Source of the DNA: Allium sativum
Lineage: Eukaryota > Streptophyta > Magnoliopsida > Asparagales > Amaryllidaceae
Direction of reading: 5' to 3'
Length of the DNA: 64,000 nt
NCBI GenBank assembly: GCA_030737875.1
Contig: CM060911.1
Location: 108,790,625 to 108,854,624, forward strand
The notes under the pieces are model-generated. The model saw only the letters and a list, made by a program, of their open reading frames with translations, ran no database searches and was not told the origin of the DNA. This document shows positions 45,185-56,462 of the stretch, piece by piece (the first letter of the stretch is position 1; each line of letters opens with the position of its first letter). The position numbers and the translations under genes are program-made.

Positions 45185-45367
45185 TTAGACTAACTGTTGT
45201 GGTTAATAGATTTGCCGGGCGGTTCCGGGCAGATTTACACCACAACATAGTCTAACCTCGGTTTTTACGTGCGATATGACCAACTACCCACATTGGATCC
45301 TATTGTTTGCAGCCATTGGATTTTGCCGGGCGGTTCCGGGCAGATTTACACTGCAAACTCAACCCAA
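45185..45367. other. Twin stem-loops of Tekay-3 3' LTR
   Basis: Copy 1 (45185-45255): outer TTAGACTA/TAGTCTAA, inner GTTGTGG/CCACAAC. Copy 2 (45293-45367): outer TTGG/CCAA, inner GTTTGCAG/CTGCAAAC. Apex GCCGGGCGGTTCCGGGCAG in both. Confidence 0.7.
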
Positions 45368-46284
45368 CCTCGAGTTGGCCATTTTCAAGTTTATCTAATT
45401 GTCATGCCCACATTCAAGTTTTCATGTCAAAATTCATGTCAAGTTTTCTTGTCATGTTTCATGTCAAATCGTGTCAAGTTCAAGTCCATATCCAGGTTCA
45501 AGTTATAATAACGTTCATGTTTAAAGCCAATTTAGGATTTACCTAATCTACCCAAATCGTATTTCCATCGCATATGAGCTCGAATCGATACAAATAAATC
45601 TAATTAGGGAATAACATACAAAGGGACGGGTATAAGGCGGCAAAAGTGATTACTAGCATAGCATGGTATGACTTGATAAAAGATTATAACATTACTGGCA
45701 TATGGAATATTGGCCTCAAACATAAAGATTTCAAATCTAGCAAGATAAGGTACTAGTCGAGATAACAGTTGTCATAAGGTGATAGTATAGTCATAGTAAT
45801 GATTGACATAAGGTGACAGTATAGTCATGGTAACGATTGACATAAGGTGATAGTCATAAACTAGTGACTAATAGCAGATTCAACATGATAATATGAGGGG
45901 TTTTCTTTTTGATTTACAACATGAATAGGCCCCAAATCAATGTCACAATATATCCAAAAGTCAAGATCCAAGATGAACAAGAATGGATGTAAAACAGTCA
46001 TCGTACATAGGTCCAATTTCAATTTACATCATATTCATATTACATTTACAGTTTAAATCTAAAAATAACTGGGGCTTACAGATCGTGGTTCGAGAATTAG
46101 AAAAGAGAGTCGATGTTGAATCTTTATATGCTTAGTCAAGTCCTAATAGAAATCCCCAAATCAGCAATTCTCTTAACGTAGTCTCAACGTAGAAGAAGCA
46201 GTCCCTTTCTCAACTTTTCAACCAGAATTAGAGCAGCATAAGGTCAGAAAGAATTTTATGTAGAGAGACTGGTGTTAGGGGCTG

Positions 46285-46293
46285 TATTTATAG
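46285..46293 (-). promoter_or_regulatory. Possible TATA box of Tekay-3 3' LTR
   Basis: The minus strand reads CTATAAATA; the same box is at 54220-54228 in the 5' LTR. Confidence 0.55.
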
Positions 46294-46373
46294 GGTCAGG
46301 TCAATGAATGTGGACAGAAACGAGGCCAGATACATCAGAGTGAATCTAGCTTCAAAAGTGGACTCGGCCACCA

Positions 46374-46448
46374 GGTCGACCCCCAGGTCGACACTATGGT
46401 CGACCTGGTCCTGGGTAGGTCGACTACATAGTCGACCCCCAGGTCGAC
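46374..46448. repeat. GGTCGAC short array, Tekay-3 3' LTR (six exact copies)
   Basis: Six GTCGAC palindromes about 80-155 bases upstream of the TATA-like box in transcription order. Confidence 0.75.
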
Positions 46449-46727
46449 TTGGTCCTGGGCGGGTAATTTCCCGCCCAGTCCATTCTGAGATTTGAATTTC
46501 GAATTTTGAATTCGAATTGAACTGTTTTGAACTTGAAAACTTCTGAAAACTTCGAATGGTCATAACTTGGTCATACGGGCTCCGATTTTCGAAAACTAGG
46601 ACTCGTTTCCAAGCAGTATTTCGAGACGAACGCAATGGCATAACCTGTTTCCCTTGATTCTTATTTTAAAAATTAATTCTGCCTTGATTTATGGTTATTA
46701 CACGTTATAAAAACACGGGTTGTTACA

Positions 46728-47349
46728 TTCTCCCCCCCTTAAAGGATTTCGTCCCTGAAATCTCTATGTTAGGGAGGATGTGTCCTACCATCCATCATCC
46801 ATCTACTCAAAGCATCATCCACAGGAAACCATTGTCCTTAAAAGATTTCTAGTAATGTATGAACATATGCAGAAAGTGTGTGTATATGTACTTATCTAAT
46901 GCAAAAGATCAGGCGGTTACTGATTCAGTAAACCTCCTTAATGCACAATATGTTAGTGTCATAAATCCAACATGTATGCAAATTCCTAACATAGTTTATA
47001 ATATCTACATGAGTGCACAAACATTCATCCATATGCAACATCCAAGTGATAGCATAACAAGTTCCATCCATGTACAAGTATAAGCACTCATGCATATGCA
47101 ACATGAAAATGTGACTGAGCCGATCTAGTGCCTAATGTGTGTCATGCATCCACTAGCATCCACTTGCAACCACTTGCAACCATTTGCAAACATCAACCAT
47201 AACATGTTTCAATCACATGTTTACATCCATATGGTTCTACCTAAGGTTCTCAAGACAAGATCGAGAAGATAACAAGACAAACGTGGATAGTAGAAGCATG
47301 ATACGAAAAGGTTTTCAAGTTTATAGGAAAAAGAGATCGAGAATGTACA
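46728..47349 (-). other. Tekay-3 purine tract and 3' untranslated region
   Basis: The minus strand has AAGGGGGGGAGAA next to the 3' LTR (46728-46740), preceded by a GATTTCAGGGACGAAATCC-type motif. The remainder up to pol is non-coding, with repeated CATCCA/CACTTGCA words. Confidence 0.8.
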
Positions 47350-47838
47350 CTAAAAAAGAAATGGGTAAAGCGCACGTATCTTCTCTTCGGTTTCCCAAGT
47401 TGCGTCTTCTTGGGCTTCACTCCACTGCAATTTAACTAGCTTGACTTCTCGATTCCTTAGCTTCTTAATCTCTATTCCAAAGATACGCATCGGAACTCGC
47501 CTCAATGTTGCTTCTTTTTCCACTTCTACGTCTTCAAGGATGCTTGGCTCAACCACTTCGGCTGACTCATGCAAGCACTTCCGGAGGTGCGAGACGTGAA
47601 AGACATTGTGTACTCCATTCAGTTTCTCGGGTAAGTCTACCTTATAGGCCATTCGTCCAATCCTCTCAGTGATGGGGAACGGTCCTACGAAGCTTGGTGC
47701 TAGCTTTCCAACTGCTCCAAAACGAACTACATTGCGTAATGGAGAAACTTTTATAAAGACCATATCTCCAACTTCGAACTCTAGGTCTGTCCTTCTCTGG
47801 TCCGCATAAGATTTCTGTCTATCTTGGGCCGTTTTCAT
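47350..47838 (-). pseudogene. pol: Tekay-3 integrase C-terminus with chromodomain-like tail
   Basis: 163 codons from [14 protein letters not shown] through FEVGDMVFIKVSP and [15 protein letters not shown] to YPFLF and a natural stop. It is separated from the upstream integrase by TGA codons near 47842 and 47936. The GPF/GPY-like block (APSFVGPFPITERIG) and the tail fit Tekay/Del integrases. Confidence 0.85.
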
Positions 47839-47937
47839 CCGTCTTCATATCAACTCAATCTTCTCAAAAGTGTCCCTTATCATGTTGGGCCCAGGTACAA
47901 GTCTGTCTATCGTCTCCCACCAACAAGTTGGCGATTT

Positions 47938-48999
47938 TCACGGTCTTCCATATAGGGCTTCGAACGGTGCCATTCCGATGCTAGCTTGGTAACTATTGTT
48001 ATATGCAAACTCCACGAGAGGAAGATGGTATTCCCAAGTGCCACCAAAGTCAAGAATGCATAGCCTCAGGAGATCTTCTAGTACCCTATTTACCCTTTCG
48101 GTTTGTCCATCCGTCTGTGGGTGATAGGCCGTGCTCAAGTTCAGTCGTGTACCCATTGCTTCTTGCAGACTATTCCAAAACTGGCTAGTAAAAATCAGGT
48201 CACAATCACTAACTATACTAGAAGGAACTCCATGCAATCGTACTATCTCTCGAAGGTAAATAGATGCTAGCCCTGATGCGGTCCTCTTGCTTTTCACTGG
48301 AATGAAGTGAGCACTTTTCGTGAGTTTATCAACTATGACCCATATGCTAGTATTTCCCTTCCTTGACCTAGGCAGTCCATCCACAAAATCCATCGAGATA
48401 CTCTCCCATTTCCATTGCGGAACTTCCAGAGGATGTAATAGCCCACCGAACTTCTTCGACTCAGCCTTTACTTGTTGGCACACCATGCACTTCGAGACGA
48501 ACTCTGCCACGTCCTTTTTCATTCCAGCCCAAAAGAAAATGCGTTTCATATCCCTGTACATCTTATCCCCTCCGGGGTGTATAGTAATCCTCGAGTGGTG
48601 CGCTTCTTCGAGAACTTTCCTTACCAGGCCTCCCACTTGTGGGACACATAGCCTTCCATCGCGCCTTATCCATCCCTTGTCATCTATGGCATACCTACTG
48701 AGGTGACTCGACGTCTCACCCCTAATCAGCTTGTCCATGATTTCGACTATCTGCGGGTCTTCCTTCTGTGAAGTCCCTACTTGATCTAGAAGTGTAGGTC
48801 TTAACTCAAGAGATGCAAACATAGCAGTCAATGACTCAACAGCAGGTGTAAAATCAAAGGTTGCTATAAAATCAAGGCTTTTCCTTTCAACAAACAAGGG
48901 GCTCAAAGTCAACCTTTTTCTACTTAGTGCGTCTGCCACCACATTACCCTTGCCAGGGGTATAAGCTATATCGAAGTCATATGATGCCAAGAACTCCAT
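47938..48999 (-). pseudogene. pol: Tekay-3 RNase H end and integrase core
   Basis: 353 codons. The end of RNase H reads [19 protein letters not shown]. The zinc-binding region is [15 protein letters not shown] with CMVCQQ. The DDE core has SMDFVDGLP, VSDCDLIF and QTERVN, so all three acidic residues are present, unlike Tekay-1, although the PR after the second Asp reads LI. It ends at a stop in GRP. A TAA near 49007 separates it from the upstream RNase H. Confidence 0.88.
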
Positions 49000-49008
49000 C
49001 CACTGCTG

Positions 49009-49266
49009 TTACCTCAGATTCAAGTCTTTCTGTGAGAAGAGGTACTTAAGCGATTTGTGGTCGGTATACAGCTCAAACCTCTCCCCTAGAAGATAATGGC
49101 GCCAAGCTTTAAGTGCAAAAACAATCGCGGCCAACTCCAAGTCATGCGTGGGATAGTTTTTCTCATGAACTTTAAGTTGTCTGCCCCCGTAGCATATTAC
49201 TCTTTCTTCTTGCAATAGGACAGTGCCTAATCCCGTGCCACACGCATCTGTGTACACGGTAAACAT
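49009..49266 (-). pseudogene. pol: Tekay-3 RNase H segment
   Basis: It reads [19 protein letters not shown] and [20 protein letters not shown]. The first catalytic Asp (TDA) is intact here though lost in Tekay-1. It is bounded by a one-base deletion near 49285 and a TAA near 49007. Confidence 0.85.
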
Positions 49267-49322
49267 CTTACCTCCATCGGGTAATGCAAAACTGGAGCTG
49301 TGGTGAGGGCTCTCTTAAGTCT

Positions 49323-51125
49323 CTAAAAAGCAGCGTCACATTCTATGTCCCATGTAAAAGCTAGGTTCTTCTTTGTTAACTTAGTAAGAAGGGCTGAAAT
49401 CTTAGCGAAGTCCTTAATGAACTTCCTGTAGTAGCCCGCCAAACCGAGAAAGCTCCTCACCTCTATTGCATTCTTAGGAATTTTCCAGTCTTGTACCGCG
49501 ACTACCTTTGCGGGGTCCACGGCTATGCCTTGCTTAGAAACTACATGTCCAAGGAACCGAACTTCCTTCCTCCAAAAATGGCATTTGGAGAACTTAGCCT
49601 TTAACTGGTGTGCTGTAAATGTTTCCATGACTTCCTTGAGAAGTCTAGCATGCTCTTCTTCATCTTTTGAGAATATAAAAATATCATCCATGAAAACTAC
49701 CACAAACTTGTTAAGGAACTCCCGAAACACCCTACTCATCAAATCTACAAAGTATGCGGGTGCATTTGTTAAACCAAACGGCATGACGATCCATTCGAAG
49801 AACCCATCCGGAGTCCTAAACGCAGTTTTGTCAATGCTATCCTCAACCACTCTAAGCTGATGGAATCCTGTGGCTAGATCGAGTTGAGAGAAAACAGATG
49901 CTCCCACAAGCTGGTCAAACAAATCGTCGATTCTTGGTAGTGGATGCCTATTCTTCTTTGTCAACTTGTTTAACTCACGATAATCTACGCATAGACGAAG
50001 CGATCCATTCGCCTTAGTAGCGAATACCACCGGAGCACCCCATTCAGAAATGCTTCGCCTTATGAAATTTTTCTCAAGCAACTCATTAACTTGTTTACTG
50101 AGTTCTCTTCTTTCTCGCGGGGCCATGTGCCTAACGGGCAATGAAACTGGCTTGGCATTATCAACAAGATAAATTCGGAAGTCTAACTCGCGTTTAGGAG
50201 GTAACCCCCTCACTTCATCAAAGACATCTGGATATTCTCGGACTACTCTCACAGATTGCAAATTATCGTCGGACGAGTCAAGGGATTCAAGATAACACAA
50301 CATGACCGGACCCTTAGGGTTACAAGAAATTTCAAGGGTATTACCAAGGCGAGTCATGAGCCTCACTACCCTTCGTTCACAATCAAGAATGGCTCCATAA
50401 TCGGACAACCAATCCATACCTAGGATCAAACCATATCCCATGAATTCGAGAACATAAGCATTACACGTGAATTCTATGCTTAAGATAGAGATCCTCAAAT
50501 CCACACACATCATAGATAAATGGGCGGAGCCCCCAATTGGATTTGAAACTATAACGGGATCCTCAACCAGACTAATACTTAGGTGCAGATTTTCAACAAT
50601 ATCAGAAGAAATAAAAGTATGCGATGCGCCAGAGTAAAATAAGGTTCGAACAGGAAAGTCAGAAATGTAAACAAGGCTTTCTACGGAAATATTACTACCT
50701 CGGTCAAGAGCTGGAGTGGTGTTGAGAGCATGCAACTGCCCTCCAGAAGGTCCTGCTCGCTGGGTCTGCCCTTGCCCCTGCCCTTGCTTCTTAGGGCAAT
50801 CCTTGCTGATGTGTCCAGTATCTCCACAATGAAAGCATTCACCCAACTTCCTCTTCTTCTTTCTACAGTCTTTAGCTAGATGTCCAGTAATACCACAAAA
50901 GTTGAACTTCCTCATCTCACGTGGTTTGTTGTTGCCCTTGTTATTCTTGTTATTCTTGATGTTTCCCTTCTTGAAGTCAGCTTTCTTATTCCGAGTCTCA
51001 TTAGGCTTAAACTCCTTCTTGCTATTCTTGTCTTCCTCATGAAGTAGAGCCATAACCACCAAGCTTTCAAAGGTCGCCCCCATGGGTATATGAGTTAGGG
51101 CCAAGCTGTGTAGTGGCTCGTTCAA
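49323..51125 (-). pseudogene. gag-pol: Tekay-3 gag C-terminus, protease and reverse transcriptase
   Basis: 600 codons in one frame. Two zinc knuckles: the first is [13 protein letters not shown], with Phe where the first Cys is usual; the second, [14 protein letters not shown], is intact. The protease has FYSGASHTF, sharing the Asp-to-Tyr change with Tekay-1. The RT has [27 protein letters not shown] and [14 protein letters not shown]. It ends at TAG near 49320. The gag-pol arrangement without a separating stop shows the family makes one polyprotein. Confidence 0.88.
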
Positions 51126-51152
51126 TCCTCGAGCAAAGCGTACAGCCTTTTT

Positions 51153-51689
51153 CTAGGCTGTGTTGACCAAATCCAAACTGAACCGAGCATGCTGATTAAA
51201 CTTATTCATACTCCCTAACAGACATGCCCCTTGCTTGAGTGCTAGGAACCTCTCCATCTGAAGGTTCTCTTCTGCTGATGATAAGAATTTAAGCCCAAAC
51301 CTCTCTCTAAAGTCTGCCCAAGTCTCAACTAGCCTGGTAGCGTTGGTGACTTCCCACCAAAATGCAGCTTCCTCTTTCAACAACCATGCTGCCAACTGGA
51401 CTTTCCTATGGTCCTCCATATCAAAGATAACAAACAAGTCTTCAGTCTCCTTTAGCCAGTTTCGTGCCTCAACAAAGGTTTCAGTCACAACGAAGTTCTT
51501 GCCGCCCATTGCTTTAAAGTCTTTGCATACTTTGGCAAAGGCGGTACCCGGAGGAGGAGGAACCGCGGCCACTGGGGGAGGAGGAGGAGGAGGGATGTCT
51601 GTCGTGCCCGCGTCGTTGGCCCTAGCTTCTAAGTACATTCGGAACCATCCAGGCATGGGTATTCCCTCAGGAAGGTTAAGATCATCCAT
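51153..51689 (-). pseudogene. gag: Tekay-3 gag N-terminal part
   Basis: 178 codons from MDDLNLPEG through a proline-rich PPPPPPPVAAVPPPP linker and EAAFWWEVTNATRLVETWAD to LVNTA, then TAG. The usual gag capsid signature is clear. A short in-frame link (51126-51152) joins it to the next block. Confidence 0.87.
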
Positions 51690-51864
51690 GCTGAAAAATG
51701 AAAAGAAAAGGATTCAAACGAGGAAACAAAGGAAAGTGCTAATGGCTTCGTGGGGAATAGCCTTTTTAAACATAAAACTTTTCTTGAAAAATGCTTCTTT
51801 ATAAATGGTTTTGAAAATAGTTTCAGAAGGTTTTTAAAACTTTTGCCCAGCCTGGTAACCTTCT

Positions 51865-51876
51865 GCTCTGATACCA
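51865..51876 (-). promoter_or_regulatory. Primer binding site of Tekay-3
   Basis: The minus strand reads TGGTATCAGAGC two bases inside the 5' LTR; tRNA-Met type. Confidence 0.9.
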
Positions 51877-52750
51877 AATGTAACACCCCACCTCCGCTAG
51901 GGTCACTCACAAAGGGAATGTACTAGTTTTGGTGGAGTATTATCTAGGTAAACATGCACAGAGATATCACAAGGCAGAACATAAATAAAGCAGCGGTAGA
52001 AATTAAAAACCAACTTTTATTATTTTCAAGAAAAGAGTCAAAAGGTCATATATCCAAGACACAAATTATTCCATTACATCAAGTTCCAAATAAAGGACCA
52101 TAAACTTAAGATAACAAAAGTAGATTTTTCCCCATAAATAGCAGAAGCAGCCACAGCATAGCCCAAGACCAAACCATACATGAGCTGTCAGAAAGCAAGC
52201 TAAATCCGAGCTAAGAGCTAGTGTTTCCCCCCTGAGAACCCGGGGGGGGGGGGGGGTGGGGACGAAAGAAAAAGAGGCGAAAGAAAAAGGGTCAGTCATA
52301 AAGACTGGTAAGCCCTAGTGACTTTCAGTATGAAAACTAGTAAAGGTAACATGATATGTGAAAACTGGAATTAAACATAAGGATGATAACAGAACTGGTA
52401 GGATAATTAAGATAGCAAGATAAGTCAAGCCTAGCATAGCATATTCAAGGTTCGCTGCACCAGCTGTACTAGTATTCTAACCCATGTCAAGTATTAATCA
52501 TGAAATGATCCCTTGGCCCAGTATCATGAAGTGACCCATTACGGGGTCCTACGTACGATCTACTAATCGATCGGCTCCCTACAAGTTCTAGCTCGTCATG
52601 TGTCTGTGTCATACGGCCCTATCCTGAAATGTAGTTACCTGTGCTAGGTCTACCATAGGGTGTATCAAGTCCTGTGGTGCCAACCACCGACACGAATCAA
52701 GCACGCACAGTGTAAATCTACGGGTGCCCAATGCCTGCTTTTTCAACTCC

Positions 52751-52774
52751 GGACTACGTGCACGACCATAGTCC
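52751..52774. other. 24-nt hairpin with TGCAC loop, Tekay-3 5' LTR
   Basis: Same sequence as 44815-44838. Confidence 0.6.
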
Positions 52775-53120
52775 GCCTGAACCTACAATGGCGCACCTAC
52801 TCAGCCGTCGTTCTGGTCGCTTACAATCAGCCCAGTAATCGTGCCCCACCCTGCCTAGTCCCAGGGTATCGTGATACATCTAAGTGGGTTACTGCTGAAA
52901 AGGACCGCGTAACTAGGGTTTCTGATGGGTTAAGTGATGTCATTCAAATTCGTGACTTGACCCTATCCAAATCATGTATCAAGTTGGTTAAGTGTGTTCA
53001 AGTGGTTCATGACTTAACCCTATCAAATCGTCATGTCAAGTTGGTTAAGTATATTCAAGTGATTCATGACTTAACCCTATCATGTGGCATTAATTCATTA
53101 GTGCACCTCAACCTCTCACA

Positions 53121-53303
53121 TTAGACTAACTGTTGTGGTTACTAGATTTGTCGGGTGGTTCCGGGCAGATTTACACCACAACATAATCTAACCTCGGTTT
53201 TTACGTGCGATATGACCAACTACCCACATTGGATCCTATTGTTTGCAGCCACTGGATTTTGCCGGGCGGTTCCGGGCAGATTTACACTGCAAACTCAACC
53301 CAA
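53121..53303. other. Twin stem-loops of Tekay-3 5' LTR
   Basis: Copies at 53121-53191 and 53229-53303. In copy 1 the outer stem is TTAGACTA/TAATCTAA, a single change from the 3' LTR that leaves a wobble on the minus strand. Confidence 0.7.
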
Positions 53304-54219
53304 CCTCGAGTTGGCCATTTTCAAGTTTATCTAATTGTCATGCCCACATTCAAGTTTTCATGTCAAAATTCATGTCGAGTTTTCATGTCATGTTTCATGT
53401 CAAATCGTGTCAAGTTCAAGTCCATATCCAGGTTCAAGTTATAATAACGTTCATGTTTAAAGCCAATTTAGGATTTACCTAATCTACCCAAATCGTATTC
53501 CCATCGCATATAAGCTCGAATCGATACAAATAAATCTAATTAGGGAATAACATACAAAGGGACGGGTATAAGGTGGCAAAAGTGATTACTAGCATAGCAT
53601 GGTATGACTTGATAAAAGATTATAACATTACTGGCATATGGAATATTGGCCTCAAACATAAAGATTTCAAATCTAGCAAGATAAGGTACTAGTCAAGATA
53701 ACAGTTGTCATAAGGTGATAGTATAGTCATAGTAATGATTGACATAAGGTGACAGTATAGTCATGGTAACGATTGACATAAGTAGTCATAAACTAGTGAC
53801 TAATAATAGCAGATTCAACATGATAATATGAGGGGTTTTCTTTTTGATTTACAACATGAATAGGCCCCAAATCAATGTCACAATATATCCAAAAGTCAAG
53901 ATCCAATATGAACAAGAATGGATGTAAAACAGTCATCATACATAGGTCCAATTTCAATTTACATCATATTCAAATTACATTTACAGTTTAAATCTAAAAG
54001 TAACTGGGGCTTACATATCGTGGTTCGAGAATTAGAAAAGAGAGTCGATGTTGAATCTTTATATGCTTAGTCAAGTCCTAATAGAAATCCCCAAATCAGC
54101 AATTCTCTTAACGCGGTCTCAACGTAGAAGAAGCAGTCCCTTTCTCAACTTTTCAACCAGAATTAGAGCAGCATAAGGTTAGAAAGAATTTTGTGTAGAG
54201 AGACTGGTGTTAGGGGCTG

Positions 54220-54228
54220 TATTTATAG
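54220..54228 (-). promoter_or_regulatory. Possible TATA box of Tekay-3 5' LTR
   Basis: The minus strand reads CTATAAATA. It would drive the element transcript leftward. Confidence 0.55.
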
Positions 54229-54307
54229 GGTCAGGTCAACGAATGTGGACAGAAACGAGGCCAGATACATCAGAGTGAATCCAGCTTCAAAAGTGAACTC
54301 GGCCACT

Positions 54308-54375
54308 AGGTCGACCCCCAGGTCGACACTATGGTCGACCTGGTCCTGGGTAGGTCGATTACATAGTCGACCCCC
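54308..54375. repeat. GGTCGAC short array, Tekay-3 5' LTR (four exact copies)
   Basis: Four exact copies plus GTCGAT; two fewer than the array of the other LTR of the same element. Confidence 0.7.
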
Positions 54376-55799
54376 AGGTCCTGGGCCTGGTCCTGGGCGG
54401 GAAATTTCCCGCCCAGTCCATTTTGAGGTTTGAATTTCGAATTTTGAATTCGAATTGAACTGTTTTGAACTTGAAAACTTCTGAAAACTTCGAATGGTCA
54501 TAACTTGGTCATACGGGCTCCGATTTTCGAAAACTCGGACTCGTTTCCAAGTAGAATTTCGAGACGAATGGAATGGCATAACCCGTTTCCCTTGATTCTT
54601 ATTTTAAAAATTAATTCTGCCTTGATTGATGGTTATTACACGTTATAAAAACACAGTTTGTTACAACGGGTTTCCTCCCAAGAACACCAGTGCATAAAAC
54701 AAACAGCGCAATGCTAAATAAAGAACAATGAAGCTATTATAAGACCCAGGTCCCATCACACAATGCAACGCAAGCCGGAGGATAGGGTTTTTACCTTATA
54801 ATAGCCAAAGAATGCTTGATACACTAAATTTCATGTTTTTGATTCTTAATCATAAATATCAATCATAGACGACATGTGCGCCCCATCCCACTATGTCGCC
54901 ATATATAGGTTTACAATCAAAACCGCAAAGTCACGCATTTGGAAATTGGATTTCCATCTATGAACCAAGGCAAAAGATAGTCCTCTACTGATTCGAGACA
55001 ATCTAGCCCATGTCTCAGGTTAGAGCTCGAGTGACCATTGGACTGATAGGGCCGGTCCACTGATGTGGATTAAAATTCCTAAACACTGCGTTTCCCCGCC
55101 CTTTGGGGCGTAAATGAGCCAACGAATGACTCCATCGGCTTCACATAGTCACCGATACATCTGAGGCGCCTCGCAACAGCAACAACCACATAAGTCAAAC
55201 TCGTCAGGGCGTGTAAAACCACTGACGCCACTTCTAATTAGAAGGTAACGCATGCCCTCCCTGAGGTCCTCTCCCGTTTTTGGTTCACAACCGGGGTGTG
55301 AGGCTCGCGAATCAACGCTACACAAAGTTATGCCACACAGGCTGTGCTTTGATCATCAACCACAAGACTCTGCTTTTCAACTGAAGCCTTGATCATTTGC
55401 ATCTTAGCATGCCACACAGGCAAACCACTCCATGCAACCGATATCCATCAATCACACAGAATGATATCCAATGTCAGACACACAGTCCATTTACAAGTCC
55501 GTTCTGGGTCTGAACGAAACCGGAGGCACCTAGTACCCCGCATCTCCATCGATCTCCAAGTACGTCTGAACAACCACCAACTGATTCCCTCCTCTTGGGT
55601 GTACGGCCCAATCAAGATCATCAGTAATTATCCACACGACGTGAAGAACTCTGGTCTTCGACCACCGTCTTCATCTTCGACTCATCGTCGAATCAGTTAT
55701 TCAAAATGGGATAAACATGGTCTTTCTGAATAACTCGCGTATATGATAAATAAGTGTTACACAAACACAATATACGCCTCATTCCAATTCATTAGTCAC

Positions 55800-56462
55800 T
55801 AACCGTAAATTAACAAGAGATTAATTCCCCAAATATTAACCCCGAAGGCCGAAACCAACATCAGATCAATACCCAGGAAACCATTCTTCTTAGCTAACCT
55901 ACAGTTAGTTTCTAAATTTCACATTCTTAGGGAAAGGTTCCCATTAATTTTATCAAAGATAAATTCTTTTAAATTTATTCTTTAATCTTCCTTTGAATAT
56001 CACTTCAAACTAGTCGGGATTAGCGAACCACACCGAAGTAATTATTTATTTTATTTCCTAATCCCAACCTATTTATTCCATGAAGTAAAATTGGTCATAC
56101 TTCATATCTAACAACACGGTGTTATCAATAAATTCAATTACCATTTTACGTTCAAATCTAATTAAAGATTTAACTACCGCCTGGAGTAAAACGGGTGATA
56201 CTGCATTCTCGATCTTTTCAATCTAAGTAAAGATTCATTAAAACTCCACTTAGTTTTAATCTTTAACTGGGTTAAAGAATCAGTGTCATTTAAAACTCGG
56301 TTCAAGATAAACCCCAAAATCACATCACATTTCAATCAGTCCCAAACCGTAAATTAGCAAGTGAGCAATTCCCTAAGTATTAACCCCGAAGGCCGAAACC
56401 AACATCAGATCAATACCCCAGAAACCATTCAACTTAACTAATCTCCAGTTAGTTTCTGATTT
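55800..56462. repeat. Duplicated block within the LARD-2 LTR
   Basis: 55800-55920 and 56345-56462 are about 85-90% alike by eye (AACCGTAAATTA..., AACCCCGAAGGCCGAAACC, ATCAGATCAATACCC, CAGTTAGTTTCT). The same pair recurs in the right LTR near 63170 and 63715. LARD-1 has the complement of this block near 29220-29270. Confidence 0.75.

Larger units (their letters stand above)
44247..46727 (-). repeat. 3' LTR of Tekay-3, truncated at its outer end
   Basis: It starts ACATGAGCTGTCAG, which corresponds to 52178 in the other LTR, and ends GTTGTTACA. It is 2481 bp against 2787 bp in the intact copy. Confidence 0.92.
44247..54665 (-). mobile_element. Tekay-3: gypsy LTR retrotransposon nested in the LARD-2 LTR
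   Basis: The 3' LTR (44247-46727, lacking its outer 299 bases), pol, gag and 5' LTR (51879-54665) are all on the minus strand. The two LTRs are very similar by eye. Gag-pol carries several stops and a frameshift. No target duplication is visible because the left junction is deleted: 56 bases of LARD-2 LTR (61980-62035 in the other copy) and the end of the Tekay-3 LTR are both missing. Confidence 0.93.
51879..54665 (-). repeat. 5' LTR of Tekay-3 (2787 bp)
   Basis: From TGTAACACCCCACCTCCG to CAGTTTGTTACA. It holds a long G-run on the plus strand near 52241-52260, the small hairpin, twin stem-loops, a TATA-like box and a GGTCGAC array. Confidence 0.93.

Noticed and set aside
44724..45188. Plus-strand frame of 154 codons, also at 52660-53124
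   Set aside because: It is conserved only because the two places are LTRs of the same element. It runs antisense to the element through hairpin repeats and lacks protein-like features.
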